The position numbers and the translations under genes are program-made. Below, piece by piece: positions 1-7,239 of a DNA stretch of 64,000 nt. Positions within the stretch are counted from its first letter, which is position 1, and every line of letters starts with the position of its first letter. The DNA comes from Sphingomonas lenta (lineage in GTDB: Bacteria; Pseudomonadota; Alphaproteobacteria; Sphingomonadales; Sphingomonadaceae). The notes beneath the pieces are model-generated. The model was given only the letters and a program-made list of their open reading frames with translations, did no database searches and was not told where the DNA came from. The DNA is taken from positions 248,001 to 312,000 of the forward strand of contig NZ_NSLI01000003.1 in the NCBI RefSeq assembly GCF_002288825.1, written 5' to 3'.

Positions 1-1131
1 GTTGCCGCTCTGCGCACGGAGCTGCGTATAGGCGGCGGGGATGCCGTTCACCGTGGTGCGCTGCGCGGGTGCGGCGCCGGTCGCGCCGCCGCCCAGGCCG
101 CGAACGACGTTGGCGACATAGGTCCCCAGATCGCCCTGGAAGGGCGCGGTCGAGAACTGCGCCTGCCCGCCCGAGCCCTGGATGGAGACGGCCTCCGTGC
201 CGTTCTGCATCGTGAAGCCCTGGGGCACGGTGAAGGCGATGCCGAGGCTGGGGTGGAGGAAGCTGTTGCCTTCGATCACGCCCTGCTTGGGGTCCTCGCC
301 GTACATCATGCCGTCTATCGCGGCGAGGAACGCGTCGCGGTTGCGCGTGGGGGTAGCGACGCGAACCGTCGCGGCCTGCTGCTGCGCGCGGCGGATGCGT
401 GAGGCGGGCTCGGGGTGGGTGCTGGCCCAGCCGGGCAGCGAGCGCGCCTCGCCGCGGAGCGCGCCCTGGAGCTGGTTCTGCTCGGCCAAGGACTCGAGCA
501 TGGTCGAGAGCGCTAGCGGGTCGTAGTTGGCGGACGCGAGATAGCGCACGGCTAGGTCGTCGGATTGAGTCTCCTGCGAGCGCGAGAAGCCGAGCGTGTC
601 GAGCTGGAACAGCGAGGGCACGCTGCGCGCGGCGAGTCCGCCGAGGCCGGAGTTGCCGAAGAGCGCGCCCAGGCCGAGCTGGCCCAGCGCGCCCAGGATC
701 GAGTTGCGCTGCGCGCGCGTCTGCCGCGAGCGCGAGTGGCGCGCGGCGACGTGGGCGACCTCGTGGCCCATGACGGCGGCGAGCTCCGCCTCGTCGTTCA
801 TCAGCGCGACCAGGTCGCGCGTGACGTACACGTAGCCGCCCGGGATGGCGAAGGCGTTGTTGACGGGCGAGTTCAGGAGCGTGACGTTGAACGCGCCCGG
901 GCTGTTCGAAAGGCCCGACTGCGTCGCGATGCGCTGGCCGATCTGCTCGACGTAAGCCGCCTGCCGGCCCGTCAGCGCACCGCCATATTCCTGGATCAGC
1001 CCCTGGTTCGCCTGCGCGCCCTGCTGGCGTTCCTGGGCGGTGATGGGCTGGGCCCGGCCGTACTGGAGCGCGCTGGATTGCGCGTAGACGGGCGCGGCGA
1101 GGAGGAGGGAGAGGGCGAGCAGGCGACGCAT
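1..1131 (-). CDS. M48-family zinc metalloprotease, 3' end cut by window edge
   Basis: The frame is open for 377 codons from an ATG at 1131 to the window edge, so the C-terminus is missing. Residues 1-18 form a lipid-free signal peptide (ending ...APVYAQ), so the product is probably periplasmic. The zinc-binding HEVAH motif is at about residues 123-127, and a downstream QETQSDD segment supplies the third (Glu) ligand, as in Peptidase_M48. A Gly/Leu-rich stretch follows (about 145-170). After the protease domain comes a region unlike the catalytic core, resembling the extra C-terminal part of BepA/LoiP-type or sphingomonad M48 proteins. Expected role: outer-membrane protein quality control. Family assignment is firm; substrate is unknown. 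Confidence 0.88.
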   Translation of the reverse strand, partial: MRRLLALSLLLAAPVYAQSSALQYGRAQPITAQERQQGAQANQGLIQEYGGALTGRQAAYVEQIGQRIATQSGLSNSPGAFNVTLLNSPVNNAFAIPGGYVYVTRDLVALMNDEAELAAVMGHEVAHVAARHSRSRQTRAQRNSILGALGQLGLGALFGNSGLGGLAARSVPSLFQLDTLGFSRSQETQSDDLAVRYLASANYDPLALSTMLESLAEQNQLQGALRGEARSLPGWASTHPEPASRIRRAQQQAATVRVATPTRNRDAFLAAIDGMMYGEDPKQGVIEGNSFLHPSLGIAFTVPQGFTMQNGTEAVSIQGSGGQAQFSTAPFQGDLGTYVANVVRGLGGGATGAAPAQRTTVNGIPAAYTQLRAQSGN

Positions 1132-1196
1132 ACGGGACCTCTGGAACGCTGGAACACTGATCCAGGTTGAACCCGAAACGACCGGGTGCGGTTCCG

Positions 1197-1763
1197 CTAC
1201 AGCGCCCGCACCAGCTTCACCGCGCGCGCGACCCAGGGCGGGTCGGCCACGACTTGCTGGCGCGCCCCGTGGCCGGGCGGCAGGACGAGCAGCTTCCGCC
1301 CGCCCTCGCGCCCGATCAGGCGGCCGAACAGGAAGCGGCCGGCGGGGCGGGGCACGAGCACGTCGCGGTTCATTGCGTCGCCGAAGCGATCGGGCCCGAG
1401 CGTCTCGCACCAAATCTCGTCGCCCGCGCGATAATCGCCGACACCCTGGCTCACCATCACGGCGACCGCGCCCGGCGTAGGCGCGGGCGGGAGGGCGGCC
1501 TGCGCGCGCCGGGGGGCATGCGCCCCGGCGGCGTCGAGCAGCGCCGCGACCGGCAGCTCGACTCGGTCGGGCAACTTGACCAGGTCGGCGGGCTCGACCT
1601 CGAGCGCCGCGGCGATACGGCGGAGCCAGGGCAAGGACACGGTGCGCGTGCCGCATTCGAGCCGCCCAATCGTCTGCGGCGTGGTGGGCGGGTCGCAGCG
1701 CTGCGCCACCTCCTCCAACGTCAACCCCTTGGCGCGTCGGACCTCTCGAATGGCGGTGATCAA
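1197..1763 (-). CDS. XRE-type helix-turn-helix regulator with S24-like C-terminal domain
   Basis: A 188-aa protein. Residues 1-65 are a Cro/CI-type HTH (AIREVRRAKGLTLEEVAQRC...TIGRLECGTRTVS). Residues about 100-188 resemble the beta-rich C-terminal half of S24/LexA-like repressors (GDEIWCETLGPDRFGD..., VLVPRPAGRFLFGRLIG), without a Ser/Lys dyad that I can place confidently. The start is TTG, preceded by AGGAG at a spacing of about 7. It lies divergently from the DUF6456 gene at 1856 and may control it and itself. The DNA-binding function is clear from the HTH; the ligand or trigger is not. Confidence 0.75.
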   Translation of the reverse strand: MITAIREVRRAKGLTLEEVAQRCDPPTTPQTIGRLECGTRTVSLPWLRRIAAALEVEPADLVKLPDRVELPVAALLDAAGAHAPRRAQAALPPAPTPGAVAVMVSQGVGDYRAGDEIWCETLGPDRFGDAMNRDVLVPRPAGRFLFGRLIGREGGRKLLVLPPGHGARQQVVADPPWVARAVKLVRAL

Positions 1764-1855
1764 GGAAACGGCTCCTAACCAGCGTGGTTTCCATCTGTCC
1801 TACAGGATCGCCGTCGTGGCAAGCCCGGTGCGACTCGGGCGAAGGAGGGCGTGTG

Positions 1856-2284
1856 ATGCGGGCGTTGGCGGAACGGAGAACGGCGGGCGGGCGGAGCGTG
1901 ATGGTGAACCTGCGCGAGTCGCCGCTCGCCTGGCTGATGGCGCGCGAGCTCGTCAGCTTGCGGCAGTTCGAGGCGGGGGAGCGGCTGCGCGGTGATTATG
2001 AAATGGCGAAGCTCGGGCCGCGCGTGACGATGCGCTGGGTCCCGCGCGTGGACGGGGTGGGGCAGGGGCTCGACCCGACGACGGCGCAGGTCGCGGCCAG
2101 GCGCCGGTTCGACGGGACGATGGCGGCCGTCGGACCGGGGCTCAACGACATACTCTGGCGCGTCGTCTGCGCGGGCGAGGCGCTGCCCGCGGCGGAGAAG
2201 GCGCTGGCGTGGCCGGCCAGGGCGGGGCGGCTGGTGCTGACGCTGGCTTTGGATCGGGTGGCGGACCACTACCGCTTGCCTTAG
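1856..2284 (+). CDS. DUF6456-domain protein
   Basis: A 142-aa protein whose bulk matches the alphaproteobacterial DUF6456 pattern: RESPLAWLMAR near the N-terminus, GERLRGDYEMAKLGPRVTMRW in the middle, and a C-terminal helical part (LNDILWRVVCAGEALPAAEK...LALDRVADHYRL). I chose the ATG at 1856 because GAAGGAGGG lies 7-8 bases upstream; an earlier in-frame start at 1784 would add 24 residues that look like leader sequence. Function is not established for this family; the conserved basic and aromatic residues suggest a helix-turn-helix-like DNA contact, which is inference. Divergent from the XRE regulator at 1197-1763. Confidence 0.72.
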   Translation: MRALAERRTAGGRSVMVNLRESPLAWLMARELVSLRQFEAGERLRGDYEMAKLGPRVTMRWVPRVDGVGQGLDPTTAQVAARRRFDGTMAAVGPGLNDILWRVVCAGEALPAAEKALAWPARAGRLVLTLALDRVADHYRLP

Positions 2285-2322
2285 TCCTCCCACATGGCTC
2301 TTCGAACAATACGAGGTTCGCG

Positions 2323-2991
2323 ATGATCATTTATGGTTCGACCATCTCGCCTTTCGTCCGCAAAGCCGTCGTGTTCGCACGCGAGAAGGGCGTGGAGGTC
2401 GAGCTTCGTCCCGGCGGCATGGGCCGAGGCGGCGACGAGTTCGAAGAGGCGTCGCCCTTCCGCAAAATGCCCGCCTTGCGCGATCCGGGCGCGGACGGCG
2501 GGCGCGACTTCACGATCTCGGACTCGACGGCGATCGTCCAGTACCTCGAAGCGAAGCATCCGGAGCCGAACCTGATCCCGACCGACGCGATCGGGCGCGC
2601 GCGGGCGATCTGGTACGAGGAGTTCGGCGACACGATCGTGATGGCGGTCGGCGGCAAGCTCTTCGGCAACCGCTTCGTGCGGCCCAAGCTCCTGAAGGTC
2701 GAGGGCGACCTGGCAGCGGCGGATGCGGCCGAGCGCGACGAGCTGCCGCCGATCCTCGATTATCTGGAGCGCTGCGTGCCCGACAGCGGGTTCCTGGTCG
2801 AGGACCGGCTGACGCTGGCGGACATCGCGGTCGCCTCGCCGTTCGTGAACTATGGCTGGGTGGGCGTGGCGGTGGACGGGACGCGTTACCCGCGCACCGT
2901 ATCGTACCTCGACAACATCCTGGCCAGGCCGAGCTTCGCCGATCTGGTGGCGAAGGACGGCGCGGTCGTGCAGCGGCTGTCGGCGGCGTGA
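2323..2991 (+). CDS. Glutathione S-transferase family protein
   Basis: A 222-aa protein. The N-terminal thioredoxin-like domain begins MIIYGSTISPFVRKA (S and P at the usual GSH-contact turn), contains the cis-Pro segment FRKMPAL and the ESTAI-like glutamyl-binding motif (SDSTAIVQYLE). The C-terminal all-helical domain (about 85-222) has the capping-box region LTLADIAVASPF. Start at 2323 is supported by GAGG about 6 bases upstream. Likely a cytosolic GSH conjugation or reduction enzyme; class and substrate cannot be read from sequence. Its stop overlaps the GTG start of the DapF-like gene (GTGA), indicating translational coupling. Confidence 0.85.
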   Translation: MIIYGSTISPFVRKAVVFAREKGVEVELRPGGMGRGGDEFEEASPFRKMPALRDPGADGGRDFTISDSTAIVQYLEAKHPEPNLIPTDAIGRARAIWYEEFGDTIVMAVGGKLFGNRFVRPKLLKVEGDLAAADAAERDELPPILDYLERCVPDSGFLVEDRLTLADIAVASPFVNYGWVGVAVDGTRYPRTVSYLDNILARPSFADLVAKDGAVVQRLSAA

Positions 2992-3923
2992 GGCTGCGTT
3001 TCACCAAATGCCACGGGTCGGGGAACGACTTTCCCCTGGTGGACGCGCGCGCGCTGACTTTGTCGGACGCGGAGTGGGCGGCGGCGGCGCGGGCGCTCGC
3101 CGACCGCGCGGGACCGGTAGGGGGCGACGGGCTGCTGCTGCTGGTCGAGGGCGACGGCGACTGCGCGTTCGGGATGCGGATGTTCAACGCGGACGGATCG
3201 GAGGCGGAGACGTGCCTCAACGGACTGCGCTGCGTCGCGCGGGCGGGGTTCGAGGCGACGGGGCTCGACCGGGCGCGGGTGCGGCTGCGCACGAGCGAGG
3301 CGGAGGTGGCGCGCGACGCCGAGCTCGCGCCCGGCGTCTACACGGTCGAGGAGCGCGCAGGGCCGGCGGGGCTGGACGTGCGGGACTGGCCGATGCGGTC
3401 GGGCGTCGAGCGGATCGTCGACGCGGTCGTGCCGCCCCTGTCGGACATGCTGCGGTTCACGGCGGTGGCGATGCCCAATCCGCACTTGGTGTGCTTCGTG
3501 GACCGGGTGGACGAGGCGGAGTTGGTGCGGGTGGGGCTGGTCTGCGAGGCCGCGCCCGATTGGCTGCCGAACCGGGCGAACGTCAGCTTCGTGGAGGTCA
3601 GGCCGGGCGGGCTGTTCGTGCGGACGCACGAGCGGGGCGTCGGGCTGACGGACGCGTGCGGGAGCGCGATGGCGGCGTCGGCGGTAGCGGCGGGGCTGAC
3701 GGGGCGCATCCCGTTCGGGACGAGGTTCACCGTGTGGAACCGCGGCGGGCCGGTGCGTGCGCGGGCGGACGCGGACCTTCGCGTTACGCTGTCGGGTAAC
3801 GCCACGTTCGAGTGGGAAGGCGAGTTCGACCTTGAGATGGGCGAGTTTCAGGTGCTTCGACGCTTCGACGACGAGGTCGCCGCCTGGAACGCGGCTGCGC
3901 GGGAGCCGTTGGTCACCTCCTGA
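2988..3923 (+). CDS. Diaminopimelate-epimerase-like protein (altered active-site motif)
   Basis: A 311-aa protein of the DapF fold: N-terminal FTKCHGSGNDFPLVDAR, the first catalytic-Cys region FNADGSEAETCLNGLRC, and the second, ERGVGLTDACGSAMA. Both catalytic Cys are present, but the first motif reads CLNG where DapF normally has CGNG, and the second reads CGSAM rather than CGSGA or CGTGA. The start GTG overlaps the upstream GST stop. DapF interconverts LL- and meso-diaminopimelate for lysine and peptidoglycan. The changed motifs leave open that this is a paralogue acting on another amino acid; a genome-wide check for a canonical dapF would decide. Confidence 0.68.
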   Translation: MRLRFTKCHGSGNDFPLVDARALTLSDAEWAAAARALADRAGPVGGDGLLLLVEGDGDCAFGMRMFNADGSEAETCLNGLRCVARAGFEATGLDRARVRLRTSEAEVARDAELAPGVYTVEERAGPAGLDVRDWPMRSGVERIVDAVVPPLSDMLRFTAVAMPNPHLVCFVDRVDEAELVRVGLVCEAAPDWLPNRANVSFVEVRPGGLFVRTHERGVGLTDACGSAMAASAVAAGLTGRIPFGTRFTVWNRGGPVRARADADLRVTLSGNATFEWEGEFDLEMGEFQVLRRFDDEVAAWNAAAREPLVTS

Positions 3924-3939
3924 ACGAGGAGTTTGAACG

Positions 3940-4077
3940 ATGACCGACCACAAGAAGAAGGGCGAGCACTCGAAGACCGGCGACGCGCGGGGCGGCGGCA
4001 ACGAGAAGCAGGAGAACGACGGCGGCAACAGCCGCACCGGGCACAAGCAGAACCAGGGTCACGGCGGCCACAAATAG
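3940..4077 (+). CDS. Small hydrophilic Gly/Asn/Lys/His-rich protein (45 aa)
   Basis: A short frame of 45 codons starting ATG at 3940, with GAGGAG 8-9 bases upstream, and ending TAG. The peptide is almost wholly charged or polar (Lys, His, Gly, Asn, Gln) with no hydrophobic core, so it is predicted disordered. It contains KTGD, EKQENDGG and KQNQGHGGHK segments that loosely recall Gly-rich stress-associated peptides, but no family assignment is justified. It follows the DapF-like gene by 16 bases and could be co-transcribed. The strong ribosome site and clean codon bias support it as a real gene. Confidence 0.6.
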   Translation: MTDHKKKGEHSKTGDARGGGNEKQENDGGNSRTGHKQNQGHGGHK

Positions 4078-4087
4078 CCGCCCGCGG

Positions 4088-4438
4088 CTAATCGAGTCGG
4101 CGGGCGAGCCGCTGCAGCGCGGGCCTGACGCGCAGGAAGCGCAGATAGGCCCTGTCCAGCACGCGGAGCGCCCGCGGGTTGCGCGCGAGGAGCCCGAGCG
4201 GGCGCAACAGCGGGATGGCCCGCCACATGGCGGCGAAAGCGGCCGCGCCCGACAGCATGCGGTCGCCCTCCCGCGCGTGAAGCCGCTCCAGCATCGCCGC
4301 CCGGTCGATCGGGCAGGCCGCGCCGTCCGACAAGTCGATGAAGCCGATCCGCCCGCGCCGGTCGAGGCGGCGCATCAGTGCGATCTCGCGCGTGCACAGC
4401 GGGCATGCGCCGTCGTACCAGACCGTGACCTGCTCCAT
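4088..4438 (-). CDS. DUF393 (DCC family) thiol-disulfide-like protein
   Basis: A 116-aa protein beginning MEQVTVWYDGACPLC. The DGxCPLC motif near the N-terminus is the hallmark of the DCC/DUF393 family, which has a thioredoxin-like fold. Later LSDGAACPIDRAAMLERLHA and WRAIPLLRPLGLLAR match the family. The family is annotated as putative thiol-disulfide oxidoreductase, but its substrates are unknown. I took the ATG at 4438 because the upstream extension (from 4483) is low in family similarity. It ends 10 bases from the stop of the small protein on the other strand. Confidence 0.8.
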   Translation of the reverse strand: MEQVTVWYDGACPLCTREIALMRRLDRRGRIGFIDLSDGAACPIDRAAMLERLHAREGDRMLSGAAAFAAMWRAIPLLRPLGLLARNPRALRVLDRAYLRFLRVRPALQRLARRLD

Positions 4439-4485
4439 GGTGGTCCTATACCGGGGCTGAGGGCAGGCGCATAGGAGCAGCATGT

Positions 4486-5115
4486 ATGGGCGCGGCGGAG
4501 GCGGACGCGAGGCGCGCGAGGGTCGAGGTGCGGTCCCGCGCCGAGTGGCGGGCGTGGCTCCTCGCGCACCACGCGCAAGCGGAGAGCGTCTGGCTGGTCG
4601 GCTGGAAGAAGGGGCGTGGGCCTTACGTGCCCTATGGCGAGCTGCGCGACGAAGCGTTGTGCTTCGGCTGGGTGGACAGCCGGCCCGCCAAGCTCGACGC
4701 GGACCGCTCCATGCTGCTGATGAGCCCGCGCAAGCGCGGCAGCGGCTGGTCGGCGGTCAACAAGGCGCGCGTCGCGGCGCTGGAGGCGGCGGGGCTGATG
4801 CACGCGGCGGGGCTCGCCAAGATGGACGCCGCCAAGCGCGACGGGAGCTGGAGCAAGCTCGACGCAGTCGACGCGTTGACCGTCCCTGATGATCTGGCGA
4901 CGGCGCTCGACGCGCACCCGCCCGCGGCCGAGCGCCTCGCCGCCTTTCCGCCCTCGGTCAGGCGCGGCATCCTGGAGTGGATCGCGCAGGCCAAGCGGGC
5001 GAAGACGCGTGCGATGCGCGTCGAGGAGACGGCGCGGCTGGCAGCAGAGAATGTGCGGGCCAACTGGGCGGGTCGGAAGCGGTCAGGCGGAGGGGGCGGC
5101 GACCGGCAGGCCTAG
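4486..5115 (+). CDS. YdeI/OmpD-associated family protein
   Basis: A 209-aa protein with the YdeI-like N-terminal domain (RAEWRAWLLAHHAQAESVWLVGWKK, then YGELRDEALCFGWVDS) and the second conserved block near PRKRGSGWSAVNKARVAALEAAGLM. The C-terminal part (PPSVRRGILEWIAQAKRAKTRAMRVEET) is the family's helical tail. Members are cytoplasmic, of poorly defined function, sometimes linked to bacteriocin or peptide tolerance. Starts at 4486; AGGAG lies at 4472. Its 3' end overlaps the convergent HAD gene by 33 bases. Confidence 0.78.
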   Translation: MGAAEADARRARVEVRSRAEWRAWLLAHHAQAESVWLVGWKKGRGPYVPYGELRDEALCFGWVDSRPAKLDADRSMLLMSPRKRGSGWSAVNKARVAALEAAGLMHAAGLAKMDAAKRDGSWSKLDAVDALTVPDDLATALDAHPPAAERLAAFPPSVRRGILEWIAQAKRAKTRAMRVEETARLAAENVRANWAGRKRSGGGGGDRQA

Positions 5116-5565
5116 CCGCGCGAGCTCGGCGAGCGTGCTCACCGCGTTGCGGTGGTGGACGAACACGCCGCCCATCTCTTCCCACAAGTGGCGGTGGGTG
5201 GGCGTGTCGTCGATCAGCACGTCGCCGGCCCGGCCGTGGTCGCGCTTGTCGCGCGCTATGCAGGTGATGATCGGCGTGCCGGGGAAGTGGCGCGCCGCCC
5301 AGCGCTCCTTCTGCGCCTCCGCCCAGCCGCCGCGCGGGCAGCCGGTGAGGATGATGGGACGGAGGTGCGCGACGGACTCGAACAGCAGCCTAGCGTCCGG
5401 CATCAGGGGTAGGGTGCCGTAGAAGTCGGGCGTGGCGCCGATGCGGGCCCAGAACTTGCCGGGGCCGAAGCGGCGCTGATGATCATGCGGCGGCATGCCG
5501 AGCAGCGCGGTGGCGGCGCGGTCGAAGTCGGCGAGCACGCCGTCGCAGTCGAGAAAGAGTTGCAC
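5083..5565 (-). CDS. HAD-superfamily phosphatase (5'-nucleotidase C / SAK-type)
   Basis: About 160 aa. Motif I is FLDCDGVLADF right at the N-terminus, giving the nucleophile Asp and the acid/base Asp two residues later. Motif II is IILTGCP (Thr) and motifs III/IV are DKRDHGRAGDVLIDD (Lys and paired Asp). This arrangement matches the compact NT5C-like HAD phosphatases. I picked the GTG at 5565, which lies 2 bases after the stop of the upstream 2H gene; a TTG at 5571 is an alternative. The tight coupling to a 2H-phosphoesterase gene suggests joint action on a nucleotide or RNA end (inference). Confidence 0.75.
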   Translation of the reverse strand: MQLFLDCDGVLADFDRAATALLGMPPHDHQRRFGPGKFWARIGATPDFYGTLPLMPDARLLFESVAHLRPIILTGCPRGGWAEAQKERWAARHFPGTPIITCIARDKRDHGRAGDVLIDDTPTHRHLWEEMGGVFVHHRNAVSTLAELARLGLPVAAPSA

Positions 5566-5567
5566 GG

Positions 5568-5948
5568 TCAAAATCGCGCCGGGATCAGGGTGACCGGCAC
5601 GGGCTCCGGCAGCGCCTCCCAGCCGAGCCGGGCGAGCACCTCGTTGCTCTGGACCGCTGTGCGGCCGCGGGCGCGGTCGAGCGACCATGTGACATGGTAC
5701 GTGGAGCCGTCCGGACGATCGGTGGTCCCGCCGATCTCGACCACGAGCGCCTGCAGGCCATCGCCGTCGTCGACGCGGCCGACGATCAGACCTTCGCGAT
5801 CGGTGGGAAGCGGGCGGGGCCCCGCCTTGCGGGAGGCGAGCGTGACGTGGTCGGCGACCAGGTCGGGCCAGCGCGGCGGGAAGCGGCGGAGCAGCTCCTC
5901 GCGCTCGGCGCGGTCGAGCTTCCAGCCGGTGACGAGACCGTCGGCCAT
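5568..5948 (-). CDS. 2H-phosphoesterase-like protein (two HxT motifs)
   Basis: A 126-aa protein with two HVT motifs, DHVTL at residue 34 and YHVTW at residue 85, about 50 residues apart. Paired H-x-[ST] motifs are the signature of the 2H phosphoesterase fold, which opens 2',3'-cyclic phosphates and related bonds. The surrounding pattern (TGWKLDRAEREELL..., GTTDRPDGSTYHVTWSLD) fits, to my recollection, the 2H domain of 'Swiss army knife' RNA-repair proteins. The next gene downstream is a HAD phosphatase, the other healing activity found in such proteins. Catalytic residues are visible; substrate is inferred. Confidence 0.6.
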   Translation of the reverse strand: MADGLVTGWKLDRAEREELLRRFPPRWPDLVADHVTLASRKAGPRPLPTDREGLIVGRVDDGDGLQALVVEIGGTTDRPDGSTYHVTWSLDRARGRTAVQSNEVLARLGWEALPEPVPVTLIPARF

Positions 5949-5953
5949 GGCCC

Positions 5954-6337
5954 TCAGCTACCGCGCGGCGGGCCCTTGGGGCCGCGCGGGGGCGGGCGGC
6001 GCTTCGTCTCGACGACGGGCGGCTTGCCGGGGCCGCGGGGCGTGCGCGGCGCGGGTCGGCCGGCGGCCGGGCGCGGAGCGGCGGCGCGGGCGGTCGCGGC
6101 GGGGGCGACGGCGTAGCCCTCCTTCTGCAGGCGCGTGAAGGCGGCGCGCACGCTGGCGGCGACCGCGGCGCGCACGGGTTCGGGCAAGTCGGCGAGCGTG
6201 GTGTTGGGGTGCACCGCGCCGATGTCGCGCACCAGCGCGTTCGGCACGCCTCCCGCCGCTTGGCGGAACGCGGCGACCGCGTCCAAGACCGCGGACACGA
6301 TCACGTCATGCATGACGTCGGTGGCTGACCTGCTCAT
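5954..6337 (-). CDS. Hypothetical protein with basic Pro/Arg/Lys-rich tail
   Basis: A 127-aa protein starting at the ATG at 6337. Residues 1-75 are a compact, probably helical segment (MHDVIVSAVLDAVAAFRQA...PEPVRAAVAASVRAAFTRLQKEGYAV). Residues 80-127 are low complexity, dominated by Ala, Pro, Arg and Lys, very basic and likely disordered, as in nucleic-acid-binding tails. I do not recognise the family. It lies 5 bases upstream of the 2H gene on the same strand, so the three minus-strand genes 6337-5083 look like one transcript; a nucleic-acid role would fit that context but is not shown. Confidence 0.62.
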   Translation of the reverse strand: MSRSATDVMHDVIVSAVLDAVAAFRQAAGGVPNALVRDIGAVHPNTTLADLPEPVRAAVAASVRAAFTRLQKEGYAVAPAATARAAAPRPAAGRPAPRTPRGPGKPPVVETKRRPPPRGPKGPPRGS

Positions 6338-6402
6338 GCCCGGGTGAACGGGCGAGCGCCGCCGCGGTTGCGCGGACGCCCGCGCGGGCGCTACGAGCGG
6401 GC

Positions 6403-7239
6403 ATGGCTTCGCCCCGGCCCCACACCCTGCGCGGCGCGATCGCGCGGCGGACGGAGGCGATGCTCGGCGCGGACGACGTGGCGTTCGCGGACGGCGACCA
6501 TGGGCTGTTCGGGCCGGGTTCGGCGAGCTGGCGCGTGCACGGCGACTTCGCGTCCATGCTGATCGGGGGTGTGGCGGCGTTGCTGATGCAGATGCTACAT
6601 CCCCAGGCGCTGGCGGGCGTTTGGGACCATTCGGACTGGCGTCGCGACATGGCGGGGCGGCTGCGGCGCACTGCCAGGTTCGTGGGCGTGGCGACCTATG
6701 GATCGAGCGCGCAGGTGGAGGCGGCGGTGGCGCGGGTCCGGCGCATCCACGCGTCGGTGCGGGGCGTCCTGCCCGACGATACCCCCTACGCCGCGGACGA
6801 GCCCGCGCTGCTCCGCTGGGTGCACGCATGCGAGGTCGACTGCTTCCTCCGCGCGCACCTGCGCTACCGCGACCCGCGGATGACGGGGGCGGAGCAGGAC
6901 CGCTACCTGGCCGAGCAGGCGCGGCTGGCGCGCATGCTGGGGGCCGAAGACGTCCCGGAGACGCGCGACGCGCTCGCCCGCCACCTGCGCAACGTGCGGC
7001 CCGAGCTCCGCGCCGACGCGCGCACGCGCGAGGTGTCGCGGCTCATGCTGGCCCAGCCTTCGCCCAGCCTGCTCACCGCGCCGGTGAACGGCGTGCTGCT
7101 GCGCGCGGGCGTGGACCTGCTGCCGCCCTGGGCCAAGCGGATGCACGGGCTGAAGCTGCCGCCCGGCCGGGCGGCGGCGGTCAGGCTGGGGGCGCTGGGG
7201 TTGGGCTCCGTGCTGCGTTGGGCGACCGCGCCGCGGTGA
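6403..7239 (+). CDS. Oxygenase MpaB-type (DUF2236) protein, copy 1
   Basis: A 278-aa protein of the DUF2236 / MpaB family. It shows ASWRVHGD, the membrane-like segment LIGGVAALLMQMLHPQALAGVWDHS, then GVATYGSSAQVE and PALLRWVHACEVD, where conserved His and Asp are expected around a haem or diiron-type centre in latex-clearing-like oxygenases. The exact activity of bacterial short members is unknown. Its 3' end overlaps by 59 bases the 3' end of a second DUF2236 gene on the other strand, with which it is homologous. Confidence 0.82.
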   Translation: MASPRPHTLRGAIARRTEAMLGADDVAFADGDHGLFGPGSASWRVHGDFASMLIGGVAALLMQMLHPQALAGVWDHSDWRRDMAGRLRRTARFVGVATYGSSAQVEAAVARVRRIHASVRGVLPDDTPYAADEPALLRWVHACEVDCFLRAHLRYRDPRMTGAEQDRYLAEQARLARMLGAEDVPETRDALARHLRNVRPELRADARTREVSRLMLAQPSPSLLTAPVNGVLLRAGVDLLPPWAKRMHGLKLPPGRAAAVRLGALGLGSVLRWATAPR

